Origin: Arcicella sp040387735
Lineage (GTDB): Bacteria; Bacteroidota; Bacteroidia; Cytophagales; Spirosomataceae
Length of the DNA stretch: 64,000 nucleotides
NCBI GenBank assembly: GCA_040387735.1
Contig: JAZKDE010000016.1
Coordinates: forward strand, 1-64,000
Reading direction: 5' to 3'
Part shown: positions 9,042 to 17,475 of the stretch, piece by piece
How positions within the stretch are numbered: position 1 is the stretch's first letter
Layout of the letters: the number at the start of each line of letters is the position of its first letter
Made by a program: the position numbers and the translations under genes
The notes under the pieces: generated by a model
What the model was told of the DNA's origin: nothing
What the model saw: the letters and a program-made list of their open reading frames with translations, nothing else
Databases searched by the model: none

Positions 9042-10583
9042 TTATTTATCCCACCAAACACGAGTCAGCAAATCATCAACACCTTGTCGAGTTACTGCTT
9101 CGTTATACGATGTTCGGTTAAGGGTTTGTTCTGATACTGGATACAAGAATCTACGGAAAATTTTACCGCCCGTTGCGTTTCCTGGATATACATTTGGCGT
9201 TAAAGCTGGATAACCCGTGCGACGGTAATTGTTATAAACCTCCTGTGCATCTGGAAAAAGACCTACCCAAAATTCATTGTAAATTTGTTCGGTTTGCGTT
9301 GCCACAGTTCCAGAAGTTTTCAACGTATGAGCCGTTACATAGCTGTCGATACGAGCCTGAGCAATCGTGTTGGTACTTCCGCTAATCAAATCCCATTGTT
9401 TCATAGCCGCACGAATTCCAGTTTCGTATAAATTGGTAGCTGTTTCAGCCGTGTACCAACCTTTTAAAGCGGCTTCCGCCAACAAGAAATTAGTTTCTGC
9501 TACGGTAAATAACAACAAAGGAGCATCAACTTTCAAAACGGTTGATTGTTTCGGTTCTGAATAAGTAATAAAATCCGAAGGTTTTGTTCCGTTGATGTTT
9601 GAAGCCATCCCTTTTTGAATACTCTCATCCGAACTTGCAACACCGTTTACGTATACAACTGAAAGTACACTTAATCGAGGGTCATTATTGGCTTTCAAAG
9701 AACTGATAAATACTTGTTGGTATTTGCCACCTTCGGTATTATTTGTACCATCGGCACGAAGATAATTATCACTCAATAATTGCCAAGCTACTGGATTCTT
9801 GTTAATATTTTGTCCAGATACATAGCTCATTTTGGCAATATCTGCATAATCTCTAATTACCCCGCCAGCTACCGCTTTGTTTACCCAACTTTGTGCAGCA
9901 GCGGCATCAACTTTAGTCAAACGCATACCCAAACGCAACATTAGCGAATACGCAAACTTTTTCCATTGCGTAACATTTCCTTGATAAATCAAATCAGATT
10001 TACCAAAAGTCGTAGCATTTGAAGCATCCAAAGACGTAGCCGAGGCTTCTAATTCTTTCAGCATATCGGCATAAATCGCACTTTGGGCATCGTATTTAGG
10101 CTGGAAAATAGAAAGATTGTATCCCTGTCCTGCTTCACCATAAGGAATATCTCCGTACAAATCAGTCAAGCGGCTGTAACAAAATACTCGCCAAATACGT
10201 GCTGTTGCGTATAGATTCACCTTTGTTGGATCATCTTTTACGGCTTTAATTACTTCCCCTATTTCGTTAATCTGAGTAGGATATGAGTTGTTAAAAACTG
10301 CTCCCGTTCCATTTACTTGAGAAGCAGTATATTTAGAACCAAATCCTTCTACATCATTGTAGCTGGTTGTGTATTGCATCAGACCAAATAAAAGGCTACC
10401 CTTGTTTCCACTATTGGCTGCTCCATCATACAAAGCTTTGCTAAATATGTATGGAGTAGTGGGTACGGAAACCGCATTAGGGTTGGTATTGATTTCAGCG
10501 AAATCTTTATCGCAGGATGAGAGTAGCATAACACTACAAGCTGCGAAAAACGGGAATGTATATCTTGAAAATATATGTCTCAT
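9042..10583 (-). CDS. SusD/RagB-family glycan-binding outer-membrane lipoprotein
   Basis: SusD-like proteins are surface lipoproteins that bind oligosaccharide and form the lid of the SusC channel. The N-terminal signal ends in a lipobox LLSSC with the lipidated cysteine near residue 24, followed by DKDFAEINTNPN, a hallmark of the SusD_2 (PF12771) subgroup. ARIWRVFCYSRLTDLYGDIPYGEA near residue 125 is the conserved helical TPR segment. The length of 513 is normal. It is directly downstream of susC on the same strand, with a 15-bp hairpin between, so the two should form one outer-membrane complex. Glycan specificity cannot be predicted, but the neighbouring GH20, GH29 and GH125 genes suggest N-glycan-derived oligosaccharides. 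Confidence 0.95.
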   Translation of the reverse strand: MRHIFSRYTFPFFAACSVMLLSSCDKDFAEINTNPNAVSVPTTPYIFSKALYDGAANSGNKGSLLFGLMQYTTSYNDVEGFGSKYTASQVNGTGAVFNNSYPTQINEIGEVIKAVKDDPTKVNLYATARIWRVFCYSRLTDLYGDIPYGEAGQGYNLSIFQPKYDAQSAIYADMLKELEASATSLDASNATTFGKSDLIYQGNVTQWKKFAYSLMLRLGMRLTKVDAAAAQSWVNKAVAGGVIRDYADIAKMSYVSGQNINKNPVAWQLLSDNYLRADGTNNTEGGKYQQVFISSLKANNDPRLSVLSVVYVNGVASSDESIQKGMASNINGTKPSDFITYSEPKQSTVLKVDAPLLLFTVAETNFLLAEAALKGWYTAETATNLYETGIRAAMKQWDLISGSTNTIAQARIDSYVTAHTLKTSGTVATQTEQIYNEFWVGLFPDAQEVYNNYRRTGYPALTPNVYPGNATGGKIFRRFLYPVSEQTLNRTSYNEAVTRQGVDDLLTRVWWDK

Positions 10584-10627
10584 TGTTTTGATTTTTTTTT
10601 GGTTCTTCTATTATTTATACGGTATGG

Positions 10628-10660
10628 AACGCAGGCTGGGTTCAAAACCCAGCCTGCGTT
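10628..10660. repeat. Perfect palindrome between susC and susD
   Basis: The 15-base arms AACGCAGGCTGGGTT (10628-10642) and AACCCAGCCTGCGTT (10646-10660) are perfect inverse complements around a 3-base loop. In the susC-susD transcript it would form a very stable hairpin. Such hairpins can adjust the ratio of upstream and downstream gene products; here that is inference. It belongs to the same variable palindrome family seen elsewhere. Confidence 0.8.
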
Positions 10661-10687
10661 ATTTCAATCATAGTAGAACATTTTTTG

Positions 10688-13600
10688 TTAAAATTTCAGA
10701 TTCAAATTCACACCATAAGAACGAGTACGTGGCAGACCAATCGACTCAATTCCTTGTGCTGCACCATTTGTCAAGCTTTGCTCTGGGTCAAAATTGTCAG
10801 TTTGCTTATACAAAATCAGCAAGTTACGTCCTACCAATGATACGCTCGCCGATTGTACGCCCAATGATTTCAAGAAACCCGTTGGTAAACGATATGAAAT
10901 AATTACCTGACGTAATTTCACAAAACTGGCATCATGCACAAACAATTCCGTATATCTGTTTAGACTGTTGTAATAAGCACTGCGTAAGTTNNNNNNNNNN
11001 TGGAACTGTATATGAGTAAGCATCTCCACTGGCAGTAACTCCTTTCAATGCTAAACCATTTTCACGACCTGGTAAAGTTGATTTCAATAACCCCAAACGA
11101 GTTGCATATACTTCCATTACTGAGAAAACACTGCTACCAAATTTACCATCAATCAATACATCCAATGAGAAGTTTTTGTATTTGAATGTGTTCGTTAAAC
11201 CCATTGTGTACGGAGGAACCCCATTACCCAAAAACTGGTTATTGTCGGTTTGCAAAGGTAGATTTGAGTTGGTATCATAAATAATATTTCCTGCTGCATC
11301 TTTCTTCATGCGATACCCATAAATTCCCCCAAAAGGCATACCTACTTGGTTGTTAATGAAGGCGTTACCGTTGGCAGAGTTACCAATTGAGAAAGTATTG
11401 ATTCCGTCAGCCAATTTCAAGACTTCACTTTTGTTATAAGCAAAGTTAAAACTTGTATTCCAAGTGAAATTAGCCGTTTTGAAAGGAGTAGCTTCCAATA
11501 ATATCTCTATCCCTTTATTACTCAATTGACCTGAGTTTAAGATTGCACTTGTATAACCCGAAGCTCCCGAAATAGGCACACTTACAATATCATTCGTTGA
11601 TTTTTTGTCGTATAAAGCTACATCCAAATTTAAACGACCTTTAAATAATCTTGTACTTAAACCAAGTTCAAATGTGGTAGAAGTAAACGGTTTTAGTTCA
11701 GCATTAGTAATTGACACAGAACTTACATTTTGTAAAGGAACTGAACTGGCACTTGGAACATTGCTGTACGCTAAATTGATAGCATAAGGGTCAGGACCAC
11801 CGCCACCTACTTGAGCCCACGAACCACGCAATTTTACTTGGTCAAATATTTGTGGCATCGTAATGACATCCGAAAGAATTAAACTTGTTCCAATACTTGG
11901 ATAGAATACATTATTATTCTTGGGACTCAACGTTGAAAACCAATCCTGACGACCCGTTAAGGTTAAAAACCAAATGCCTTTATAATCTAAATCTGCCGAA
12001 CCAAATACCGAATTTGTTTTAATATTACTCGTAATTGGCGTAGCCGAAGAAGTTGCCAAATTTGAGTAACTATAAAAATATGGAATCGTATATTCTTGTC
12101 CCAAAAAGTCAATTTCGTTATTTTTAAACTGACGAGTATTTCCGCCCCCTAAGACTGAAAGCCCGATTGTTCCACCAAATTTGGTATTGTAAGCGGCGGT
12201 AATCATGCTGTTAGTTTCCGAAACATCGGCTTTGATACCGTCATACTGACCTTGTGGCAAATATTGTCCACCCGTTGGCATAATACTCGTGAAATTGTAA
12301 TTATAGAAATCACGTGTAGTCGTTGCTTTTACGGTCAGATTTTTTAATAAATCGTAAGAAATGGATGCCTGACCAATAAAACGGTCTTTCGTATCGGTTT
12401 CTTTAAATTTATTGGTAAAAAAGTAGCCGTTTGTTACAATACCCGCATCATTCCAAAAAATTTCATTGCCATTAGCATCGTACCCAGGATTCAACCAACG
12501 AACATCCACTGTATTGGCTACTTCATAAGCCATCCAGTTTGGATTTCCCAAAGCATCCCCTGCGATTGGGCGGTTATTGCCTTGTTCAAGATTGTATTGT
12601 ACTACGGCTTCTGCTCTGAGGCGTTCGCTAAGTTTTGCCGAAATATTTAAGTTGGCCGTTTTACGGTTGTAGGTATTTGTAGGCAATACACTTTTTGCAT
12701 CCATATCGGCTAAGGAAAGACGATAATTAACGGCATCATTTCCACCCGACAAAGCAATAGAGTTGGTAAAAGTCGTTCCTGTCTGATAAAAATTCTTCAA
12801 GTTATCTTTCTGAGCAAGATAGGGGTGAGTTTTGCCATCAGCAGCGACGTAATCGGTTGAACCATCAATTTTTGACCCAAATGAACGGCGACCTGTGCCT
12901 TGTGCTTGTGCCAAAGTAGTTGGTTTTACACCGCCATCTCCTTGTCCGTATTCGTATTGAAAATCAGGAAATACGGATATATTTTCCATCGTATAGGTAC
13001 TATTATATTCTACACCGATGCCTTTTTGTCCTTTTCCTTTTTTAGTTGTAATCAGGATAACACCATTTGCACCTCGTGAACCGTACAATGCCGCCGCAGC
13101 ACCACCTTTCAATACGGTCATGGTTTCAATATCATCGGGATTGATGGCTGAAATACCATCTCCACGGTCAGTACCAGATTTAGTACCCAAACCATTTGGT
13201 AAAGAACTTCCGCCAGGTACACTATTGTCAATCGGCATCCCGTTGATAACGTATAACGGCTGACTATTACCCGTTAGAGATCCATTTCCACGAATAACTA
13301 CACGGCTCGAACCACCTGGGCCAGTTGATAAACCAGTGGCATTTACCCCAGCAATTTTACCCGTTAGAGCATTTGCAACGTTGTTTTCACGAGCTTGCGT
13401 AAAATCCGAACCATTGATTTCTGATACAGAATAGGCCAATGCTCTTTTGTCTTTTTTCACGCCTAATGCCGTTACTACAATTTCACCAAGTTGTTGAAGG
13501 CTTTCTTTCAAAGTAACTACCATTGCACTTTGACCGGCTGAAACCGTCACTTCAAATTTTTCAAAACCAACACTGCTAACTACTAAAGTGATTTTTTTAG

Positions 13601-13895
13601 TAGCAAGAACATCTGGTAAAGTCAAATTGAAGTTTCCTTCCGCATCAGTACTTGTGCCAACATTTGGGCTTTCTTTGACAAAAACAGAAGCACCAATCAC
13701 AGGACTTGCATCTTTTGCAGAAATAACTTTACCGCCAATTTTATTTACTTGATTCAATTTTGAAAAACTACGAATGAGCGTAAAGTCTTTTTCATTCACC
13801 TTGGCGTGCGAAGAATAATTACTCATGGTCAGTCCTCCGAGAAGGGAAAGCCATAATAATCGTTGAGAGCTTTTTATGAGTCTAATTTTTTTCAT
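10688..13895 (-). CDS. SusC/RagA TonB-dependent outer-membrane transporter (interrupted by an assembly gap)
   Basis: SusC-type transporters import oligosaccharides across the outer membrane using TonB energy. After a signal peptide there is a carboxypeptidase-regulatory-like domain (about 50-140, GGKVISAKDASPVIGASVFV), then the plug with VVTALGVKKDKRALAYSV and the SusC hallmark VIRGNGSL...PLYVINGMPID, then the beta-barrel. The barrel ends with the terminal aromatic motif VNLNLKF. Ten Ns at 10991-11000 interrupt the reading frame: the frame before the gap stops at SYTVP and the frame after it resumes at NLRSAYYNS. Both sides match one continuous SusC C-terminus (FVHDASFVKLRQV follows), so I annotate one gene. 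It is divergent from the deoR-type gene, with shared operator-like repeats. Confidence 0.93.
10991..11000. other. Assembly gap (10 N) inside susC
   Basis: Ten undetermined bases. Joining the two coding halves in frame needs a true gap length divisible by three, and ten is not, so the length is a placeholder. Protein continuity suggests that only a few residues are missing. Confidence 0.95.
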
Positions 13896-13923
13896 GCGGA
13901 AAAGTTATTTAGGATAAACTTGA

Positions 13924-13968
13924 TTTGTTGCAATAAATGCAAATTAATATTGCAATTATTGCAACAAA
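13924..13968. promoter_or_regulatory. Palindromic operator candidate between susC and the DeoR gene
   Basis: Thirteen-base arms TTTGTTGCAATAA (13924-13936) and TTATTGCAACAAA (13956-13968) are exact inverse complements. A smaller TGCAA...TTGCA pair lies between them. Related half-sites recur at 14048-14057 (TTTGTTGCAA) and 14092-14100 (TTTATTGCA), closer to the DeoR gene. The right arm overlaps the -7 element of the predicted susC promoter and the rest covers the start of the transcript, as expected for a repressor site. The adjacent DeoR-family protein is the natural candidate to bind it. Confidence 0.65.
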
Positions 13969-13996
13969 CATATTAAATTTTCGATAAATAAAACAA
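13965..13996 (-). promoter_or_regulatory. Predicted susC promoter
   Basis: On the minus strand, a -33 element ATTG (TTG complement at 13994-13996) is followed after 21 bases by TATGTTTG (13972-13965), which fits the Bacteroidota primary-sigma -7 consensus TAnnTTTG. Transcription would begin roughly 90 bases... at about 13955-13960, leaving a leader of about 60 bases before the susC ATG. It overlaps the palindromic operator candidate. Confidence 0.55.
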
Positions 13997-14151
13997 TTTT
14001 ATGAAAAAATAAGTAAAAAAATTTAACAAACTAAGTATTTAACCTCATTTGTTGCAAAATTTGCACCATCCCTAATTATCAAAAGGATTCATTTATTGCA
14101 GTTTTTTCATATCTTTGTTTTCAATACATTTGAAATATTTCAATAGATACG

Positions 14152-14910
14152 ATGTCGGTTAGCTTATTAAAACGAGAACGCAAAGATTTGATTTTGAAGG
14201 AAATCAACGTTCACACAAGAATATCATTAGGGGAATTGGTGGAAACTCTAAAGGTCTCGGAAGATACCATTCGGAGGGACATGAACGAATTAGCAGAAAG
14301 CGGCGAAATCATCAAGATTCGTGGGGGAGCGATGTCTAAATCGTATCATCATTCTTCTAATTTGAAAGAAAACTACGCCCATTCGCACAAAGTGGAAATT
14401 GCCAAAAAAGCCTTGACATTACTCAAAGAAGGAATGTTAGTTTTGATTGGCGGTGGCACAACTATCCGAGAATTTGTCAAATTAATTCCAGAAGATTTAG
14501 TGGCAACTTTTATGACAGTTAATCCTTTGACTGCCGTAGAATTATTGGATAAACCAAACATCGAAATTATCTTAATCGGAGGTCAAATTTCGAGATATAG
14601 CCAAATGTCGATTGGTGGAGAAGTACATCACCGACTTTCAGAAATGAAGGCTGATTTATGTATTATTGGCACAAATGCTTTGGATGCTCAAGGGGGTTTA
14701 ACTGACTCAGATTGGGAAACGGTTCAAGTAAAAAAAGCAATGCTCAAAGCAGCCGACAAAGTAGCAATTTTAGCAATTTCTGAAAAACTAAACTCCGTCA
14801 TGAAAATGAAAGTAGCTGATTTACAGGAAATTGACTATTTGATAACTGAATTACCCGCTGATTCTCCCGAATTTATTGCTTATAAAAACCTTGACCTCAT
14901 CGTTTTATAA
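14152..14910 (+). CDS. DeoR/GlpR-family transcriptional regulator
   Basis: A DNA-binding repressor of 252 residues with the two DeoR-family domains. The N-terminal winged helix-turn-helix (about 5-60) has the diagnostic LVETLKVSEDTIRRDMNEL and IRGGA. The C-terminal sugar-phosphate sensor domain (about 75-235) has LIGGGTTIREF and LILIGGQ-type loops and the typical DLCIIGTNALD. Members usually sense a phosphorylated sugar and de-repress neighbouring catabolic genes. It is transcribed away from susC, with operator-like palindromes between, and is 40 bases upstream of the GH125 gene, so it probably regulates the polysaccharide-utilisation locus and itself. Inducer unknown. Confidence 0.92.
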   Translation: MSVSLLKRERKDLILKEINVHTRISLGELVETLKVSEDTIRRDMNELAESGEIIKIRGGAMSKSYHHSSNLKENYAHSHKVEIAKKALTLLKEGMLVLIGGGTTIREFVKLIPEDLVATFMTVNPLTAVELLDKPNIEIILIGGQISRYSQMSIGGEVHHRLSEMKADLCIIGTNALDAQGGLTDSDWETVQVKKAMLKAADKVAILAISEKLNSVMKMKVADLQEIDYLITELPADSPEFIAYKNLDLIVL

Positions 14911-14949
14911 ACCTTTAGTGAAACTTATTTATTAAACATCAACGATAAA

Positions 14950-16374
14950 ATGCAGAATATCAATCGCCGAAAATTCATACAAAACACTACAATTGCCAGC
15001 GTTGGGCTACTATTAAACGCTAAAGGAAATACCAATTTATTTCCAACGGTAAGAATTCCATCCGAAAAACGGAACTTTAATAGCCCAATTATTGAAGCCA
15101 CCATTGAGCGGGTAAAAAAACGTATCAAAGATCCAGAATTATCGTGGTTATTTGAAAATTGTTTTCCCAATACTTTAGACACAACCGTTAATTTTAAAAT
15201 AAAAGACAAACGTCCAGATACTTTCGTCATCACTGGCGACATCCACGCTATGTGGTTGCGTGACAGTACGGCACAGGTAACGCCTTATTTGTCGCTAATT
15301 AAAGAGGATGAAAAATTAAAACAATTAATTGCTGGGGTAATTAATCGCCAGTCAGAATGTATTTTGATTGACCCTTATGCCAATGCTTTTAATGACGGTA
15401 AAGGACATTCGGAATGGTTATCTGACCAAACCGATATGAAACCCGAATTACACGAACGAAAATGGGAATTAGATTCGTTGTGTTATACCGTTCGGTTGGC
15501 GTATAATTACTGGAAAATCACGCAAGACACGAGTGTTTTTGACGAAAAATGGTTTAAAGCTGCCCAAGCAATTATTGCCACTTGCCGAGAACAACAACGG
15601 TTTAATGGCCGAGGTAAATACAAATTTGGGCGAACAACCTCTTGGTCAACCGATACCGTTCCCGGTGATGGTTACGGCAACATAACTAAACCCAACGGCT
15701 TGATTCACAGTATTTTCAGACCTTCGGATGATGCGACTATTTATCCATTTTTAATTCCTTCCAATCTATTTGCGGTCGTTTCATTCCGACAAATTGCGGA
15801 GATTTCGGAGAAGGTTTACCAGAATGCTATTTTTGCCAAAGAATGCAAAATATTTGCTGATGAAGTTGAAACAGCCATTAAAAAATACGCTGTCATCAAT
15901 CATCCCGTATTTGGCAAAATTTATGCGATGGAAGTGGATGGTTTTGGTAACTGTTTATTACAAGATGATGCCAACGTTCCAAATTTGATGAGTTTACCTT
16001 ATCTCGGTGCAGTCAAGGCGAATGACCTAATTTATCTTAATACACGACGCTTCATTCTCAGTAGCTCGAATCCTTATTTTTTTAAGGGAGAAGCCGCAGA
16101 AGGCGTTGGAAGTCCCCACACTTTGGTAAATCAAATTTGGCATTTGAGTATCATTATGCGAGCTATGACTTCCAATAATGACAACGAAATTTTAGACCAA
16201 TTACGTTTCTTGAAAAAGACTCACGCCAATACGGGATTTATGCACGAATCTTTCGACAAAGATGATTCGAAGAAGTTCACCAGAAAATGGTTTGCTTGGG
16301 CAAATACTCTTTTTGGCGAAATGATTCTAAAAATAGAAAAAGAACGTCCCCATTTACTCAGTAAAATACTTTAA
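14950..16374 (+). CDS. GH125 exo-alpha-1,6-mannosidase-like glycoside hydrolase
   Basis: The family (formerly DUF1237) comprises inverting exo-alpha-1,6-mannosidases that trim N-glycans and fungal mannans. The N-terminus has a twin-arginine-like motif (NRRKFIQN) and a hydrophobic stretch, so export by Tat or Sec is likely. The conserved GDIHAMWLRDSTAQVTPYL lies near residue 98, followed by DPYANAFN, WELDSLCYTVRLAYNYWK, the RPSDDATIYPFLIPSN block near 258 and GEAAEGVGSPHT near 380, all typical of GH125. The length of 474 is normal. It follows the DeoR gene on the plus strand and likely shares its transcript. It gives the best clue that the locus handles mannose-containing glycans. Confidence 0.92.
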   Translation: MQNINRRKFIQNTTIASVGLLLNAKGNTNLFPTVRIPSEKRNFNSPIIEATIERVKKRIKDPELSWLFENCFPNTLDTTVNFKIKDKRPDTFVITGDIHAMWLRDSTAQVTPYLSLIKEDEKLKQLIAGVINRQSECILIDPYANAFNDGKGHSEWLSDQTDMKPELHERKWELDSLCYTVRLAYNYWKITQDTSVFDEKWFKAAQAIIATCREQQRFNGRGKYKFGRTTSWSTDTVPGDGYGNITKPNGLIHSIFRPSDDATIYPFLIPSNLFAVVSFRQIAEISEKVYQNAIFAKECKIFADEVETAIKKYAVINHPVFGKIYAMEVDGFGNCLLQDDANVPNLMSLPYLGAVKANDLIYLNTRRFILSSSNPYFFKGEAAEGVGSPHTLVNQIWHLSIIMRAMTSNNDNEILDQLRFLKKTHANTGFMHESFDKDDSKKFTRKWFAWANTLFGEMILKIEKERPHLLSKIL

Positions 16375-16381
16375 TTTTATG

Positions 16382-16439
16382 ACCATAAATGGACGGAGGC
16401 TCTAAAATTCAAAAATTAGAGCCTCCGTCCATTTATGGT
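16382..16439. repeat. 24-bp perfect palindrome / bidirectional hairpin
   Basis: The arms 16382-16405 and 16416-16439 are perfect inverse complements (ACCATAAATGGACGGAGGCT and onward) around a 10-base loop. It lies between two convergent genes, so it could end both transcripts, although no strong U-tract follows. It is one of the longest members of the variable palindrome family in the window. Confidence 0.8.
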
Positions 16440-16459
16440 TAATAGGTCATTTCCAGAAT

Positions 16460-17173
16460 TTACTTTATAAACTTGTACAAATAAGGAGCTTTATGAGCAG
16501 CTCCCGTAAATTTCTTTTCAACTCTTTCTAAAATATCCATCGACAATATCTTTCTTTGAAAATTATCTCTCCTTAAAGGTTTATCCAGAATTGTTTCGTA
16601 CAAAATTTGAAGTTCCTTCATGGTAAAAGTTTCGGGCAGTAAATTGAGTCCTATCAATTTATTATCCAACATAAATCTCAAGGTTTCCAATGCTTTTTGG
16701 GTAATGTCAGCGTGATCAAAAGCTAAATTTGGTAATTGATGAATATCGTACCATTCGCAGGTTTCGTCATAAATTCCAATTTTAGTAACTACTTTCGAGA
16801 AGTCAACCAAAGCATAATATCCAATTGATACGAATCTCTCCAAAACCCATCTATTTTCTTGAATTCCAAAATCATTTGCCAATAATACCAACTTCAAAGT
16901 TTCAGCAGTTGAGCGAGTTGCTTTTCCAAAAACGTAAAATTGTTCAAGATAAATATTAGTTAAACCCGTTCGTTCTTCCAAAATTCTTTGGGCGGCTTCC
17001 TCAATTCCTTCCTCTTTCAACACATATCCACCCGGCAACGCCCACAAATTCAAGTGTTTTACTTTGGGTAATAATACTTTTAGCTGTTCTCCATAAAATC
17101 CAAATATTACACAGTCTATGGATAATTGTGGGATAAACTTATCCTCGTCAATAATTAATGTATTGGATTCCAT
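16460..17173 (-). CDS. NrtR-type Nudix-fold transcriptional regulator
   Basis: The protein has a Nudix-like domain (about 12-150) followed by a winged-helix domain (about 160-237, with FTMKELQILYETIL and DNFQRKIL), the architecture of NrtR/AraR regulators. The Nudix box near residue 47-70 reads GGYVLKEEGIEEAAQRILEE then RTGL: the catalytic REUxEE block is changed (RILEER), so hydrolase activity is probably lost and the domain senses a ligand. Family members control NAD or sugar utilisation; the Bacteroides AraR is of this kind. A near-perfect palindrome 67-98 bases upstream is a good operator candidate. It is convergent with the GH125 gene. Confidence 0.87.
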   Translation of the reverse strand: MESNTLIIDEDKFIPQLSIDCVIFGFYGEQLKVLLPKVKHLNLWALPGGYVLKEEGIEEAAQRILEERTGLTNIYLEQFYVFGKATRSTAETLKLVLLANDFGIQENRWVLERFVSIGYYALVDFSKVVTKIGIYDETCEWYDIHQLPNLAFDHADITQKALETLRFMLDNKLIGLNLLPETFTMKELQILYETILDKPLRRDNFQRKILSMDILERVEKKFTGAAHKAPYLYKFIK

Positions 17174-17239
17174 ATTTGCTTTTTAGGATACTATTTTTTA
17201 CAAAAATAATACAAAAACTTGGTGGATTCAAAAAAATCA

Positions 17240-17272
17240 ATTATCATTGTTCCATAATGAAACAATGATAAT
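17240..17272. promoter_or_regulatory. Palindromic operator candidate upstream of the NrtR-type gene
   Basis: The arms ATTATCATTGTT (17240-17251) and AACAATGATAAT (17261-17272) are perfect inverse complements with a 9-base spacer. The symmetry extends imperfectly into TCAATT and AATTGA on each side. Its place about 70 bases upstream of a NrtR-family gene and its AT-rich non-terminator arms favour an autoregulatory operator. Confidence 0.55.
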
Positions 17273-17326
17273 AATTGATTATAAAACCCTTTCATTATTC
17301 CTTTCAAAACATAATTTTATAAAGTT

Positions 17327-17358
17327 GAAAATGCCTCACTATTAATGTTTGGCATTTT
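17327..17358. terminator. Intrinsic terminator, second hairpin
   Basis: AAAATGCC (17327-17334) pairs with GGCATTTT (17351-17358), with flanking A and T runs. It lies about 120 bases downstream of the PP2C-like gene read on the minus strand and may back up the hairpin at 17422-17451. Confidence 0.45.
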
Positions 17359-17421
17359 TATTTGCTTCAATATTTTGGGGTGAGAAAATTAAATATGACA
17401 GTTTAGTATTGCCCAAAAATA

Positions 17422-17451
17422 AAAAATCCACTCATCGCTAAGTGGATTTTT
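17422..17451. terminator. Intrinsic terminator of the PP2C-like gene
   Basis: AAAAATCCACT (17422-17432) and AGTGGATTTTT (17441-17451) form an 11-bp stem with an 8-base loop. The stem has A and T runs on both sides and sits 25 bases past the stop codon of the minus-strand gene. It could act in either direction. Confidence 0.75.
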
Positions 17452-17475
17452 TATTGACGTATTTTATGGAAAATA

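Noticed and set aside
10688..11029. A separate small gene after susC
   Set aside because: Its sequence is the C-terminal end of SusC; it appears separate only because of the ten Ns.
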